The notes under the pieces: generated by a model | What the model saw: the letters and a program-made list of their open reading frames with translations, nothing else | What the model was told of the DNA's origin: nothing | Databases searched by the model: none | Shown here: positions 42,572 through 54,628 of the stretch, one piece after another | Numbering within the stretch: the stretch's first letter is position 1 | How the letters are laid out: each line of letters opens with the position of its first letter | Translations under genes and position numbers: made by a program | NCBI GenBank assembly: GCA_027943245.1 | Contig: JANDJZ010000045.1 | Location: 145,397 to 209,396, forward strand | DNA length: 64,000 nt | Direction of reading: 5' to 3' | Origin: Acanthamoeba sp. SK_2022b | Taxonomy: Eukaryota; Discosea; Longamoebia; Acanthamoebidae

Positions 42572-43065
42572 CTAGGCATCGCCAAGTCTCGCAATGAGGC
42601 CCTTTCTCTTTGCCGTCCTCTCCTGTGGCCTCTCGAAGCAATCGTCGGGGAGGGTCCACACGGTTCTGCCGTCGATGAATTCCCAGGCGATGTCGAAACT
42701 GATGAAGTCGTTGATGTTGTGTGCCCTGGCAGTCTCGATGATGTATGCGTCTGTTATACCGATGCCCAACTGCGGTCTAATCCTCGTGAGTTGGAGGGCC
42801 TTCAATCGAATTTGATCCTGAACGTCGTGAGCGCCGAGGCACGTGCAGTTGTCTCCAACCAACTTCCAAAGGGTGTCGAGGTGAGCTTCGGTGGTGGCCT
42901 TCTTGTTCTTCATTACATGCGCTATTTCATTATACACCCACTCGCTGACGGTGGCTTGAGTCGATTGGTTACGTCTGCGCAGAGGGCTCGGCCGATCTAG
43001 AGATGCTGGAGATCACGCTACCTGCCGACTTCACGACCACAGACCTAAAACCGGCAGATGGCCAT
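42572..43065 (-). CDS. Small hypothetical protein
   Basis: Two exons on the minus strand: a 14-nt first exon (MAIC) with a start at 43065, a 78-bp intron ending CTCTGCGCAG, and a long exon continuing RRNQSTQATVSEWVYNEI to a stop at 42572, about 138 residues in all. Phase closes exactly. The protein is helical, with several Cys/Asp/His residues (DNCTCLGAHDVQD) and ends ERTAKRKGLIARLGDA. No family was recognised. It sits between a transposon and the F-box/ankyrin gene. Confidence 0.5.
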
Positions 43066-43244
43066 CAACCCGCCGACCAAGTGTGACTCGTGCTGGGTTT
43101 GCATTTTAAATCGAGAACTGAACAGACAAGCGCGCTCGCACTGAGAATCGCACTCCGTACAGTGACGAACACCACCAATGCAACTGCCACTAAAACATAC
43201 ATTGGAGACCACCACCGCGCCACCACACACGGGTGAGCGCGTCT

Positions 43245-45705
43245 TTAGAGGCCCAGGAGGCCGCGCAGCTTGCTCTTGCTCTTGACTGAGTGCACGAGCT
43301 CCTTGCCGCTCTTGGCGCCGTGGGCCTTGAGGAAGAGCGAGACCTCGTTCTTGCCGGGGCAGTACTTCTTCGACTTGCGCGCCAGCAGGTCGAGACATGT
43401 CTCGTCGAGGTTGTTGATCATGTTGATGTCGCCGCCGCTCTCGAGCAACATCTTGATCGCGTTCATGACCCGCATCGGGTTCGGCTCCTGCGCAGCGGCA
43501 GCCGATGCTCCGCCCGGAGATGATGACGACGAAGAGGGCGAGGGCGAGGACGAAGTCGAGGGCGGCGACGAGCCCAGCGGCAGCGAGTGACCGAGGGCGG
43601 CGCGTATCTTGGTGGGCGAGCGCGGTGGCTGACCCGAGAGCATCATCGGGGACGAGGCCGCGAGGAAGCTAGGCGTGGACGGGAGCGCGATGACGAGGTG
43701 ATGGAAGGCCGAATTGCCCTCGCAGTCGACGGCGTCGATCATGACCTGATGCCTAAGGAATACCTGGATGTTCTCCGTGGCACAGAACCGAGCGGCCTTG
43801 AGGAGCGGCGTGCGGCCCTTTTTGTCCCGCTTCTCGCGGTTGAGTCCCATCTCGAGCAGCATGGTGAGGATCCCCGCCAGGTTGTCGTTCTTTGACGCGT
43901 GGTGTAGCGGGCTGAGCGCGGGCAGGAACGCCGCCACGTGGCTTTCGATGTCTCTGAAGTTGACCTGCATGTTCATTCGACGCCAACGCCCACGTTGGTT
44001 GATGAGCGATTGCCCGCCAGCAAGCGCTTCGGGTGCACGAGCAAGCAAGTGGGGGAGGGCGTACGCGATAGGCTCTGAAAATTTTGAAAATGTTTTTGAT
44101 GTTGGGCACCTGGTCGAGCTCCTCGGGCTGATGGAGAACGGTGGTGAGCTTGGGCTTGTCGCGCGGGCTCGTCGCTCTGGCGGCGTCGACATTGTTCATC
44201 TCCTCCCTGCAACAATTGTGAGCGCGTCACACCGTGTCCATGCAAGGGAGAACGGGGTAGAAAGATGGAATAGAGAGGGCGGTGATACCGAAGGGAAGCG
44301 AGATCGACTCGGAACATGTGGGCGCCCTTGGGCTGCTTACGAGGCTCAGGCTTGCAGAAGAGCTTAGAGATTTCCGTGAGCGGGTGCGTCGATGAGGTCG
44401 CCCTGGCGAGGAAATACTCCACCACGCCCTCCCGCCCGTTGTACACGGCCACCTGTTGCGCCATCACGTCCGCGGTGAGCCGAGAGCGCGGGCCACAGGA
44501 GCGGAGGAGGAAATTCGGTGGCATACCTCGAACGGCGTGAGAGTGAGAACGAGGCCTCTCGTCTTGTGAAGCAGCGGATTCGACACCGCGTACGGCGGAC
44601 AGGAGAAGATGCCATGCATGTCCGCCCCCTTATCCAACAGATACTCGCACAGGCTCGGATTGCCTGATCGCCCACAACGCGTGGGCCACGAGCAAAGTCA
44701 GCTCTGGTGGTGATGGCGGCAGAAAGACATCATAAGGAATAGACGGGGCAGTACCCTGTTGAGCAGCGATATGCAGTGGGCTGGGCGCGTAATGGACGTC
44801 GCTGTTGTCGTTGATGTCGGCGCCATGCGCGAGCAGCAAGTCGATGATGCCAAAGTCGACGAATTTGGGGATCGTTCTGTTGCGCATGCGTTCCGTTTGC
44901 CTGCCCCCCCCCGGGAACCCAACACGATGCGACGAGACGAGGCGTGAGCCGCATACGAGGCGCATGACAGTGGACCGAGAGGGATCCGCACCTGAAATTG
45001 GCGCGCGTGGAGACAGCGATCTTGAGCAGGTAGGGCTCAGCTTGAGGCAGGTGAGGGAAGAGGTCGAGAAGATGGGCCACGATATCTTTGTTGCGGTAGT
45101 AGATCGCACGCTTCATGTGAAGAGGTTTTATATCGGCTCCGTAGCTGATCAGCAGCTTCAATATCTCCAACTGGCCTCCTACAATCGCCCCTCTGCAAGA
45201 CAGCACATTCACGAGGCATTGGTTTTGTAATTTGTTCTCGGTTATCATTGGTTTCACGTTATTACTTATTTTATTTTATTTTATTTTATTTTATTTTATT
45301 TTATTTTATAGTAGCTTTTTAGTCTAAGGGAGAGAACAGAGTGTACGAACCTGACGGCCCTTTCATCGGGCTGATAGCCGTGCGAGAGCAGGATCTCAAT
45401 GAGCTTTGTGTGGCCCCACTTGGACGCTGTGCGAAAGGCATCCCAGCGCGCAATCTGCAGCTGATGCTCCATGTGCTGTATAAGAGAGGCCAGAGTGAGG
45501 CTTCTGAGAAGAGGACCAGGCTAAAGGCCTCACAGGACACAAGCGACGGACCTTAAAGGAGGGAGACTGTGCGATGCGGCGGTCGGCTTGGAAGTCGAGC
45601 TTCACATGCAAAAGGAACTCGGCCGTCTCGGGCTGTCCCTGCTGGCAGGCCGCGTGCAGCAGCTGATGGAAGATTGGCACCAGCAGCTTGCCTACGGTTT
45701 TCCTG

Positions 45706-45736
<31 letters not shown>

Positions 45737-48200
45737 TGCGTGCCCCCTCTCCACCATTAATACACCAGCGCGTTCAAATCACAGTCACAAAGTCTGACGT
45801 TGTGACTTCTCGGGCCGTGCTATGGAACGCACTCTTCCTTGAGCTTCTCGTATAGCCGCTCGAGGAACTTGCGGTGGCCGAAGCTCGCGGCGGTCATCAT
45901 GATCCACGCCTGCCCCGATGCAAACGAGTGAGGAAGCCGGTGTCCACTTCAGCAAGCGCGTGATATGCACGAGAAAGAGAAAAGACAGATAAGGAGGCGT
46001 GTATACCTGGACGCTACGAGAGATGCTGCCCCAGAAGGCCCAGAAGTCGACCTCCTTCCGCTTGGCCTTCTCTTTTTCCTTCTCGAGCTTGGCAAGCGCC
46101 TTCCGCTCCTTCTCCCTGGCCTTCTCCGCCTCCTCCTGCTCCTTCTGCGCCCTCTTCTGTCGCTCCAGGTGGTCCTCGTAGTCAATTGTGTGGCTCCGCT
46201 GTCGGTGGATGGCTTGCGCGGGCGCAGCGCTGACCCGACCCAGCGCGCTCCGTTTCTTGAGGTCGTCCGCGCGCCCCAACTCCCGGGCCTCCCGGATGGC
46301 CGGCTCGATGTCGTCTGTCGTGCGGCTCCGCTGTCGTTTGAGCTTGCCGTAGACGTCGATTTTGTCGGCCGCCTTCTTCTCCTGGGCCTTGCGGCTGTCC
46401 GACAGGCTCCGCGCTCGCTTCTCCTTGTTCTTCTTCTCCTTTTCCTTCTTTTCCTTTTTCTCTTTCTTCTCCTTCTTCTTCTCCTTCTCCTCGAGCGCCT
46501 TGAACTGCCGCATGCGCATGTTCTCACCCGCAGCCGCGCGCGGGGAGGCCACGGCGCCCATGGGCGATGCGGCGTGCGGGGGCAGAATGACCCTCGGTGG
46601 GGACGCAGACGTTCGCGTCATCATCGGTGCCATCAGGTCCGCGTGCTTCTTGATCGCCTCCTGCTTCTTCTGCGCGTCCTTGCTCTCTGTTAACACGTGT
46701 GCACGTGCCCCAACCACGAAAAGGAAAACCGGTAAGCGCGGCGATCGACAAGGAGGCAGCGTGCGAGCGTGCTGGCACGCACCCTTCATTTGAGCGGCGT
46801 GCGCGATTTTCTTGATGTAGCGCCCAAAGGCCCAGTAGCCCTCGACCCAGCGAAAGTTGGAGTGGCCCGCGCCCTGCTTCTCCTGGATGCCGAGCACCTG
46901 GAGGTCCTCGTCGAGAGTCTTGATCTCGTCCTTGATCTCCCTGGCCCTGTCCTTGACCCGCTTGACCCGGTTTTCGATAAAGACCTGCTCCTCGTTAAGC
47001 ACACCCTCGCGAATGGCGTACTTGATGGCAGCCTCGGCGTTGTCGTCTACCTCGTCGGCCCTGCCCGCGTCGGTCTCGCCCGACGAGGCGAGCGGAATGA
47101 TCTGTTCTTCGCCCGGCTGCTGCCGCTGTTTCTCGTGAACGAAAACGGACGTAATCAGCTCGCTCACCACTTGCTCGCGATCGTCCTCCTTCTCCTTGTC
47201 CTTGTTCTTCTTTTCCCTCTCCTTTTCTTCCTTGTGTCTGGCCCTCTCTCTGCGCGCCCACATCTTCCTCTTCTCGGCCCACTCCTTCTTCCTCTTCCGC
47301 TGTTCCTGCCGGAGAAGCAACATCTCCCTGTAGATACAGACGTGATCACACGTGAGTTTACACGAGCATATGGATCGATGAGAGGAGAGCACGCACTTCT
47401 TCTTGTTCCGCTCCACCTGCTTACGGATCGGATTCTTGCTGTATTTGAGGACGAGCGGGCCGCCGAGCCGTTGCTGATGCTGACTCCGCCAGAGCCGGTC
47501 GTCTTCCGCCAGCTCGCGCCACTGGTGCGACACCAGCCTAAATCGGCATGGGATGACGTTGTTCAGTGGCCAGGACAACGTGGGCTATTTTGGCCTCACC
47601 TCGACCACCCGGGAATTCGTGGTCAACTTATTATGAATTATTATATTTTATTTGATTATATTTTATTTGGATTATATTGGGTACCTCACCACACGAGGCT
47701 TGCGGTTACAAATAGCTAAGTCCCTTCGTTATTTTTTTTTTTTTTTGTCCGAGAATAATAATTTTATATCAAAAAAATCAATTGTTTTTTGTGTACCTGA
47801 TTTTGGCGAGTTGGCTGGGCCCGAGGAAGGAGAGAATGTTGAGGCGGAGCTCGGCCGGCAAGAGGGAAAAGAAAGACCCCTCCTCCCGACGCACTCGCGT
47901 GATGAGAGACAGAGAACTGAGGCTCAGCCGCGGCAGTTCCGCGCTATCGTCTTCGTCATCGTCGTCTTCTTCTTCTTCGTCCGCAGAGCTGCCTTCGTCG
48001 TCGCTGCCCTTATCATCTGCATCCTCTCCCACTTCGCCCTCGTCATCGTCTTCATCGTCGTCCTTAAAGAGTTCGTCATCGAAATCGTCGTCTTCATCTT
48101 CCGATGTGAATACCTTCCTGCTCTCGGCGCGCGTACGGAAGACCCTCACATCCAATGGAGTTCTGAGGTGCACATCATCGCCCGAGCCTGACAGTTCCAT
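43245..48200 (-). CDS. F-box / coiled-coil / ankyrin-repeat protein
   Basis: Begins at 48200 with an acidic leader, then an F-box (SLLPAELRLNILSFLGPSQL, and after an intron RLVSHQWRELAEDDRLWRSQ), the Skp1-binding module of SCF ubiquitin ligases. A very long Lys/Glu coiled-coil-like middle follows (47300-46020: KEKEREKKNKDKEKED; EKKKEKKEKKEKKEKE). At about 45900-45830 an ankyrin-like helix pair appears (AWIMMTAASFGHRKFLERLY). A 130-bp GT-AG intron (45703-45832) joins in phase to KTVGKLLVPIFHQLL, and the rest is ankyrin repeats (HAACQQGQPETAEFLL; ASKWGHTKLIEILLSHGY; GQLEILKLLISYGADIK; IIDLLLAHGADIND; SPLHIAAQQG; PLHHASKNDNLAGILTMLL; GRTPLLKAARF; AIKMLLESGGDINMINN), ending at 43245. If that intron is not spliced, the F-box protein would stop at 45820 and the ankyrin part would be a separate gene. 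SCF substrate receptor is the likely role. Confidence 0.75.
45266..45309. repeat. (TTTTA)n pentanucleotide array in intron
   Basis: About nine units of ATTTT/TTTTA in an intron of the ankyrin region of the F-box/ankyrin gene. Confidence 0.95.
45707..45742. repeat. (GCGT)n tetranucleotide array in intron
   Basis: About eight GCGT units just upstream (on the coding strand) of the acceptor that joins the F-box half to the ankyrin half of the gene. Confidence 0.95.
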
Positions 48201-48740
48201 CTCGCTGCTTCCTGTGCAAGGGCCGGTGTTGATTTGTTGGTCTTCTTGTGTTTGGTCGCCCGGCAGCGGTGGGCGAGCACGGAGGAATGTCCGGTATGTT
48301 GCAACCAGCTGTGCGGAATGCGACGCAACGACACCACTTCGTCTCGGCGCAACACACGCAGGATCAACAACGCGGTCTGTGCTGTGGTCGAGGTTCCCGC
48401 GGGGCTTGTGCGCCGTGAATCGTCCACCAAAAAAAAACTGAGCAGGAGAACCCGTCCAAAAATCGCTTAAACCTCGGTCACCGGACTGCAGGGGAGCACC
48501 AGATCGCAGACAAACGCCTCAACAAGATCGCCAACGCTTGTTCTTCCAACTGCCGCAGGAAGCGCTCTCTTGCTCTCTCCAGCCAACGTGATACCTCTCC
48601 CACCCTTTCTGAGACCAAGCGCTCCTGCCCTTTTTCCCGGCTTCGAGCGTTGCTGCTCAGCCATTGGTAGACGCATTTTTAATCACGGCCAACAAGCAGG
48701 CAAACTTGGCCACGCAGTCTCACAGTGTTTACGTGCCAAG
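48201..48740. promoter_or_regulatory. Divergent intergenic region
   Basis: 540 bp between the minus-strand F-box/ankyrin gene and the plus-strand ML gene, presumably holding both promoters. Includes GCCATTGG (CCAAT complement) near 48660, about 80 bp before the ML start. No ORF supported. Confidence 0.4.
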
Positions 48741-49667
48741 ATGAAGTACTTCGCCTTCCTCCTCGTCTTCCTGGGCCTTGCCCTGACGGTGTCGGCCAAC
48801 GCCCGCTCGCCGATGGAGGTTCTCCAGACTGCCCAGCAGCTGGCCAGGACTCTTAGCCCTCCCCAGGAGCCACTCAGCTTCTCTTGGTCCAGCTGCGGTA
48901 ACTGCCCCCCCCCGAGCTTCTGCTCATCTTTCTTTTTCTCTAATTCCTCTGATTTTGTGTGTTTCAGGCTCCGCCAGCGACCCCACCGTGCTTCTCGCTC
49001 TCGAGATCAGCCCTGACCCCATCGTGCTCGGCGCCAATGCCAGCATCGCTGCCAAGGTCCACCTCAGTACGCTCTACTCTGATCATTGCTTGGCAAGATT
49101 CAGTGATTAACGAATACGCTTTAATTCTCTTCTTCTCCTCACCAAAGGCGAGACCGTGTCGGCGGGTTCTGGCCACACCGTGAGCCTCGAGATCTACAAG
49201 AAGTTCTTCGGCGCCTGGATCTACGTGCCTTGTGTTGAGGGCGTTGGCTCATGCACCATCTCCGACATCTGTGATAAGATCCACATCAGCGACCCCTGCC
49301 CCCTTGCCCCCTGGTGCGCTCTGCCCTTTCGCTCTCATCTTCCCCCGTCTGCTTACGCGACTCAATAGGGGAGTGCCGTGCTCCTGCCCCTTCAATGCCG
49401 CCACCTACTCCATCCCTCCTCCCGGCGTCAACGTCCACCTTAAGAACCCCAACCTCAGCTGGCTCACCGACGTACTTGCCTCTCTCTCTCTCTCTCTCTA
49501 TTTCTTCGTCTTAGCCTCTCTCTGTGAGCTTATCGCTCACTGCGGTGTCGCCGGCGTCTTCTTTTCCAATTGGTCAGGGTGACATCAAGGTGCAGGCCAC
49601 TCTTAAGAACGCGAGCGGCACTAGGCTGGCGTGCTACCAGATCATCGCCTCCATCACCACTGCCTAA
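48741..49667 (+). CDS. Secreted ML (MD-2-related lipid-recognition) domain protein
   Basis: Five exons (48741-48897, 48968-49066, 49148-49313, 49369-49471, 49578-49667) sum to 615 nt, 204 residues. A clear signal peptide (MKYFAFLLVFLGLALTVSA) leads to the ML/GM2-activator-like pattern: FSWSSCG, ISPDPIVLG, GAWIYVPCVEGVGSC, CDKIHISDPCP, GVPCSCPFNAATY, NLSWLTDGDIKV and a final LACYQIIA. The conserved cysteines pair in known members into a lipid-binding beta cup. Known relatives (NPC2, GM2A, MD-2) carry sterols or glycolipids; the ligand here is unknown. Likely lysosomal or secreted, possibly for handling bacterial lipid from prey (inference). Confidence 0.85.
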
Positions 49668-49845
49668 GCGCGACTGTGCGGCACCTCGCCCCCGGCGTCA
49701 TCGTACCGACCTCTTGTACTACCAGCCGTTGGAGGAAATCTAAGGCTCCCCCGTCTATTTGTTCGTGTCTTTAACTCCGACGTCGAGAGGGCTGTCTCCT
49801 AAAGGAAGGCGAGGAGGGAGGGAGGACGAAGTCGCGACTCGTTTC

Positions 49846-50885
49846 TCAGTTCTTCTTCTTGTTCTTGGGCTTGGCGGCGGGCTTGGACTTCTGGGCCTTG
49901 GAGGCGGTAGCCTTGCCCGACTTGCGCTTCTGTTCCCTCTGGGCGTAGATGTAGGCAGTGAACGGCCTGCAGGCGGTGGGCCACGCACGTTTGAGATTGG
50001 GTCAACGGGAACGCGCTTCCCCCCCCCCACAAGGAGTTGGCGTACTCTTCGAAGAGAAGGGCGACGCGGTAGATGACAAACACCACGCCGGTCAAGAGCA
50101 GACCAGCAGGGCTCGCCCTCCTGCGGGTTGCCGAAGCGAATCAGCGGAGTTCACCGCCAGAACTCTCATTGTGGCACAGGCGGAGGGAGAGGCGCGTACC
50201 AGAGGGAGTGAGCGAGGAAGCACATGGTGGAGCCGTTGTACATGGGGTTGGCCATCACGTTGAAGGGGAAGCCGGTCACCATCTTGTCCATGAGAATGCC
50301 AAAGTAGTCGCCGAGGTACGTGCCAGTCACGCCCAACGCCTGGAGGTGTCCGCATATGCGGTCGAGACCACCAAACATGAGGCCGCCACGTAACCCAAGT
50401 TCAGCCAGCATATCACAGCCAACGCACGGGTGAGTGAACACGCTGTTGCGGCACGTACCCACATGGACGAGAGTACAAAGGTGGTTCCAGAGACGAACAA
50501 CACGACGGCGGCACCCCGCATGAGATCGGTCTGAAGCTCGGGGTGCGTGGCCTGCTCATCGAGAGCCTTTCCGAAGCTGGATTGCCCAAAATCGGAGGTT
50601 GGCAGTGGTGGTGCGTGAGTCCGGACAAGAAATGAAATGAGGGGGGAAATCAGTGCTAAGATCAGTGTACACGTAGTCGCGGTAGAGGGAGAAGGAGAAG
50701 ATCCAGAGGGCCAGCACATAGCAGCCGACGTAGGGTGAGGTCGTAATCTTAGTTAGGAAGCGGGTGTAGAACTCGAGCCGCGCGATGGTGTTCCAAATGA
50801 TCGGAGCGATCACGATGCACGCGAGTGCGTGCAGGAACGACGGCTTGGTGTAGTCGATGTAGTCGAAAAAGTTGGTTGCGCTCAT
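49846..50885 (-). CDS. Phosphatidylethanolamine / phospholipid N-methyltransferase
   Basis: Methylates PE (or its mono/dimethyl forms) with SAM on the way to phosphatidylcholine, in the ER membrane. Minus strand, starting MSATNFFDYIDYTKPSFLHA at 50885. Hydrophobic helices follow (ALACIVIAPIIWNTIA; VGCYVLALWIFSFSLYRDYV), then GAAVVLFVSGTTFVLSSMW and VTGTYLGDYFG. The signature FNVMANPMYNGSTMCFL (SAM-binding region of the PEMT family) and LLLTGVVFVIYRVALLFEE match family order. A PFTAYIYAQREQ segment leads to a lysine-rich tail (KPKNKKKN) fitting ER retention. The intron near 50660-50575 joins in phase (YRDYV to FGKALDEQ). It converges with the ML gene, 178 bp apart. Confidence 0.87.
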
Positions 50886-50991
50886 CTCTTACCGATCGGC
50901 AAATCTACTGCAGTGCGCAACTTGCTCCTCCGTTGTTCGACACGAGCAGCAAAAACGAAGCAGGAGAGAACAGAAGAGAAACTCGAAGGAA

Positions 50992-53827
50992 ATGAAAACG
51001 CACAAGAGGGAGACAATGGAAGAGACGCAACGACCGGTAAGAGCACCAACAGTGCCTGCGGTGACTCATATCGTAGTTGTCGGCTTCCACCATCAGATGG
51101 GACCTAAGGTAGGTTCTTGTCATCTCGTAAACAAGATGGGGGGCTGTGAGCCCACTCACGCTCTGTTGGCGGGCACAGGTGGAATTCGTGTACCCGCCTC
51201 TGACAGACGAGGACGGGCCGCGAGATCAGAAGAGCGGTCTGCCAGCTGTTTGGGAGAACCTGCCCTTCCTCGCTCTCCCCGACGGCGTGCATCGCTCAGG
51301 TACTCTCCTCTTACTCTGTGCAGGCGTGACTATGGGCTCCCCCGCGCACCGACTGGTGAACTCACCGACCACGACAGAGGAGGACCACTCCTACTTCACA
51401 CTGCCGCCTCTGTCCAGCCAGCGGCCACAGATCGACCTGCTCTACGGCGTCTCCTGCTTTCGCCAGATCCACGTCTCGGTGCGGCGTCCTCGTTGGCTAC
51501 TCGCCTCCTTGCTATGCTCACGCTCACTCCCCGTGGCGTAGGCTCTGCACGTCAATTCGGAGGCCTATACCCGCACGCTGGTCCAAAAGACGGTCTGTGC
51601 GCTTACGAACGTCGTACGTGCCCACGCTTAACATGCTACCATTCTGTTCCTCTGATCGCTTGCACTTTTTATTATTACTATTATTACTATTCATATCTAC
51701 TGCAGCCCCTGCTGGGCTCCATTCAAGCCCGGCTGGGCCTCGTGACCCACGCCTACTTTGAACAGGGCAACTTTGAGGACACCGAGCTATTGGCACTCGT
51801 ACGACAGCCCATACAACCTTGTTCACAGCGCCCGTCAACTGACTCGTTCAGCTGGTTGGTTGGGTCAGGTTCACCAGCAGCTCAACGCTCCTCTGAGCAA
51901 ACCGATCGAAGAGCTGTCGTTCTATGTAGGTAGGCGTCTGTGACATCTCGCCAAGTTGCTTTGTAGGATTCTCAAGCACGCCGCACCAGGTTTCAACATC
52001 GGCCACTTCGTGAAGCTGTTCAAGCGGGACTTCCTGGTGCTGTTCAAGCTCCTGCTACTCGAACAGAAGGTGCTGCTCAACGGCACCTTCCCCGTGTCGG
52101 ACATCTGCAACTGCTTAATGTCCCTGCTGAGCCTCGTCCCGGGCCTGCTGAGCGATGCGCATAGCCAGTTCCTCAGCCACGCTCCCCAGCCGTCCCCTCC
52201 GCCCGCACGCGGTGAGGGTGTCGACCACTCCCCTGCCTCCACGCTTTCCCCGCTTGAGAGAAGAGCGGCCTTTGGGCTGCCCCTCCAAATATTCGACTTG
52301 GTGGATCGATGCGACGACCAACCCGAGGCCGAGGCCGAGGCGTCCGGGCCAAGCAGCACTGACAGCGACGAGAGGCACTCGGGCTCAGAAGACATCACGG
52401 TTCCCCGGTAGCCTAGCCTCGCCTCACTCTATCAGCACTTCGTCTCGCAATCACACATTGATCCACGTGCTATGTTCGGTGTTGTGTTGTGTTGTGTTGT
52501 GTTGTGTTGTGTTGTGTTGTGTTGTGTTGTGTTGTGTTGTGTTGTGTTGTGTTGTGTTGTGTTGTGGGTGCACTCAGTCGAAGTTCGGGAGCTGTGCCAG
52601 TGAAGCTCAATCCGCTGTATTTGTACATTTGCATTCGCCAGATCGGCAACTTGCCAGAGCATCCGGCCTACTTTGCCGCCGCCAGCAACCCGTTCTTCAC
52701 CAGCGTCAGCGATGCCGACGTCACTGTTCACGTAAAGATCATACCTGCTTCATTTGTCACCTCTCCTGCCAATGGCTTTGCTGTTCACGGCCAATCGCAT
52801 CTTCTGACGTATGTCTACAGGTGGACTTGGGGCAAGTGGTCATCAAGAATAAGGCCCTGGCTCGTGTGCTATCACTCACGCCGTCCGACCGGCGCTTTAT
52901 CGACAACATCGTTCAAGGCGTCGACCAATACATTGGCATGCTCGTCTACGCTCATACACCACCTTCACCGCCATTCATATTCATCTTGTTCGCCGTCGTC
53001 TATCCGGGCAGGTGATGGGGGCATGCATTGGGAGGGCAGCGACGACTGGATACGCGCGCAGTTTGCGGCGTATCTGGAGTCGTTCTTTGCCTCGCTGCTC
53101 ACCGTTGGTCGGATATTCTCTACTGAACGCGAAGAAGTCGATCTCTGTACGCGACCCTGCTTTCTCACATTTGGCCGCCATCTCTGATGAAAAACGACCA
53201 ACCCACCGGTGAGTGCAGCGCCGGTGGTGGATTTCAATATTTTATGGGCCAAGGCCTGGCTTGCGACGGTCAACTATCAGCGATGGAAGCTGAGCGTGAA
53301 GCGAACCGTGGCGAGTACCTTGGCCGCTCCAGTGTAGGCTCTCCCACCCGTCTCGCTTCTCCCATCGTCTCCTTTGGTCCACATGCCTCGGCTCACGGCC
53401 GCGTTTTTCTCAGCCACCCCGCTGGCGCGCCAATGGACATTCTCGATGAGATATCAGATGGCGTCAGCGGCCTTTCCGAGAAGCTCGCTAGGTATTTTGA
53501 CTCTCCTCTCTTCTCCCCGTTATGGTGCACGCTGACTCATGTTGAGCTTGTACGACCAATAGCAAAGTGGCAGAGATAGAGTTGGCTCCGCTGCGGGAGA
53601 AGCTGGGGACGGTGAGGACGGGCTTCATGCGGAGCTGGACCAAGCTCGTGACTGACAGCAAGGCCATGGGGCGCGAGTATCTCAACAATTGGGAGGCCGC
53701 CAAGAAGCAGTGGGACTCGCGAACTCCCAACACGCCCCCTACTCAGGCCACGCAAGAGCAACCGGAGCCGCGGAATCAACAGTCGTCACCAACGCCACGA
53801 GGGCCTGGCGGCGAGTCCGTCCCGTGA
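50992..53827 (+). CDS. AVL9-type protein (late secretory pathway, DENN-related)
   Basis: AVL9 proteins act in exit from the Golgi and belong to the DENN-related group. Start taken at the first ATG of the frame (50992; 51016 also possible). The first exon ends VTHIVVVGFHHQMGPK and the next begins VEFVYPPLTDEDGP, the AVL9 opening signature. Then come GLPAVWENLPFLALPDG, HSYFTLPP, LLYGVSCFRQI, LLGSIQARLGLVTHAYF, the block FVKLFKRDFLVLFKLLLLEQK with NCLMSLLSLVPGLL, GLPLQIF, NPFFTSVSDADVTV and a C-terminal region with VDFN, WAKAWLATVNYQRWKL. The tail (53570-53827) is coiled-coil then Pro/Gln-rich. Many short introns; one carries a long (TTGTG)n array. It runs the full family length. Confidence 0.85.
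52481..52566. repeat. (GTTGT)n pentanucleotide array in intron
   Basis: About 17 units of GTTGT/TTGTG, 86 bp, in an AVL9 intron just upstream of the exon encoding the PEHPAYF region. Confidence 0.96.
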
Positions 53828-54184
53828 GCAAGCAACTCTTCCCACATCGCCTCTGTTCTCTCTGCACATCACAACTCCAGTTTAACTGTACAATGCACAC
53901 GACTCAAATGTTTGTACCTCGTGCCTCTGACAGCTGTGCTTTTCATCTGGTGGCCTCACGTCAATGTGTCTATTGTGGGGCCAGGGTATCCGACGCTCTG
54001 GTTTGTTGCAGCGCTATCAGCCAGCTTTTCGGTTTAGTCAAGCTTATTGGGGGTCCATGAACCTCAGAGCACGTCCCCTGAATGATTTAACACCAGTGCG
54101 AATCCGGCGCTACATAAGTGGCCAGGGTGAACAAAACTGTTGTGTACGTGTACATGAAGCTTGCGGTTTATATGTCATCTGCTG
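53828..54184. other. Intergenic, no feature
   Basis: About 355 bp between the convergent AVL9 and coiled-coil genes; no supported gene or repeat. Confidence 0.6.
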
Positions 54185-54628
54185 CTACGGGCGCCAATGG
54201 CTCTCCGTGCCCTGCCGTCGCTCAGCCTCAATGTACTGGTCGAGAACCTTTGCCTGTGCCTCGAGCCATTCCCTCTTCTTGCTCTCCCTCCGGCAGAGCT
54301 CCTCGACCTGAGCCTGGACCTCCTCCTTCTGTTGGCCCCAGTAGGCGAGGACCTCCCGAAGCGAGCAGACGGCGTGGTTCTGGTCCTCTTGCTGGGCAAA
54401 AGTGGCATCGCGGTCTTTCCTGAAGAGTTCCTCCTCGCGCCGTAGGCGTTGCTGGAGCTTGACCTCGGCGTCGATATCCTCCAACAGTGCCCTGTGTCGG
54501 CTCACCAACCGCCGGTGCTCCTCCTGTAGGCTGTCCAAATCCATTTCCTCGAGCGGTGACAACTGAACCGGCGAGGGTTGCGGCGCCTCAGGCTGCGACG
54601 TGCGCTTTCTTGCCCCCACCCACGACAT
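54185..54628 (-). CDS. Small coiled-coil protein
   Basis: A single-exon 147-residue frame starting MSWVGARKRTSQPEAP at 54628. From residue 25 it is almost entirely heptad-like charged helix (DLDSLQEEHRRLVSRHRALL; EVKLQQRLRREEELFRKDRD; EEVQAQVEELCRRESKKREW). No family was recognised; kinetochore, centrosome and tethering subunits often look like this. GC-rich host-like codon use supports a real gene. Confidence 0.65.
   Translation of the reverse strand: MSWVGARKRTSQPEAPQPSPVQLSPLEEMDLDSLQEEHRRLVSRHRALLEDIDAEVKLQQRLRREEELFRKDRDATFAQQEDQNHAVCSLREVLAYWGQQKEEVQAQVEELCRRESKKREWLEAQAKVLDQYIEAERRQGTESHWRP

Noticed and set aside
52432..52731. Asn/Thr-His repeat frame opposite the AVL9 intron
   Set aside because: Created by the (GTTGT)n array in the intron.
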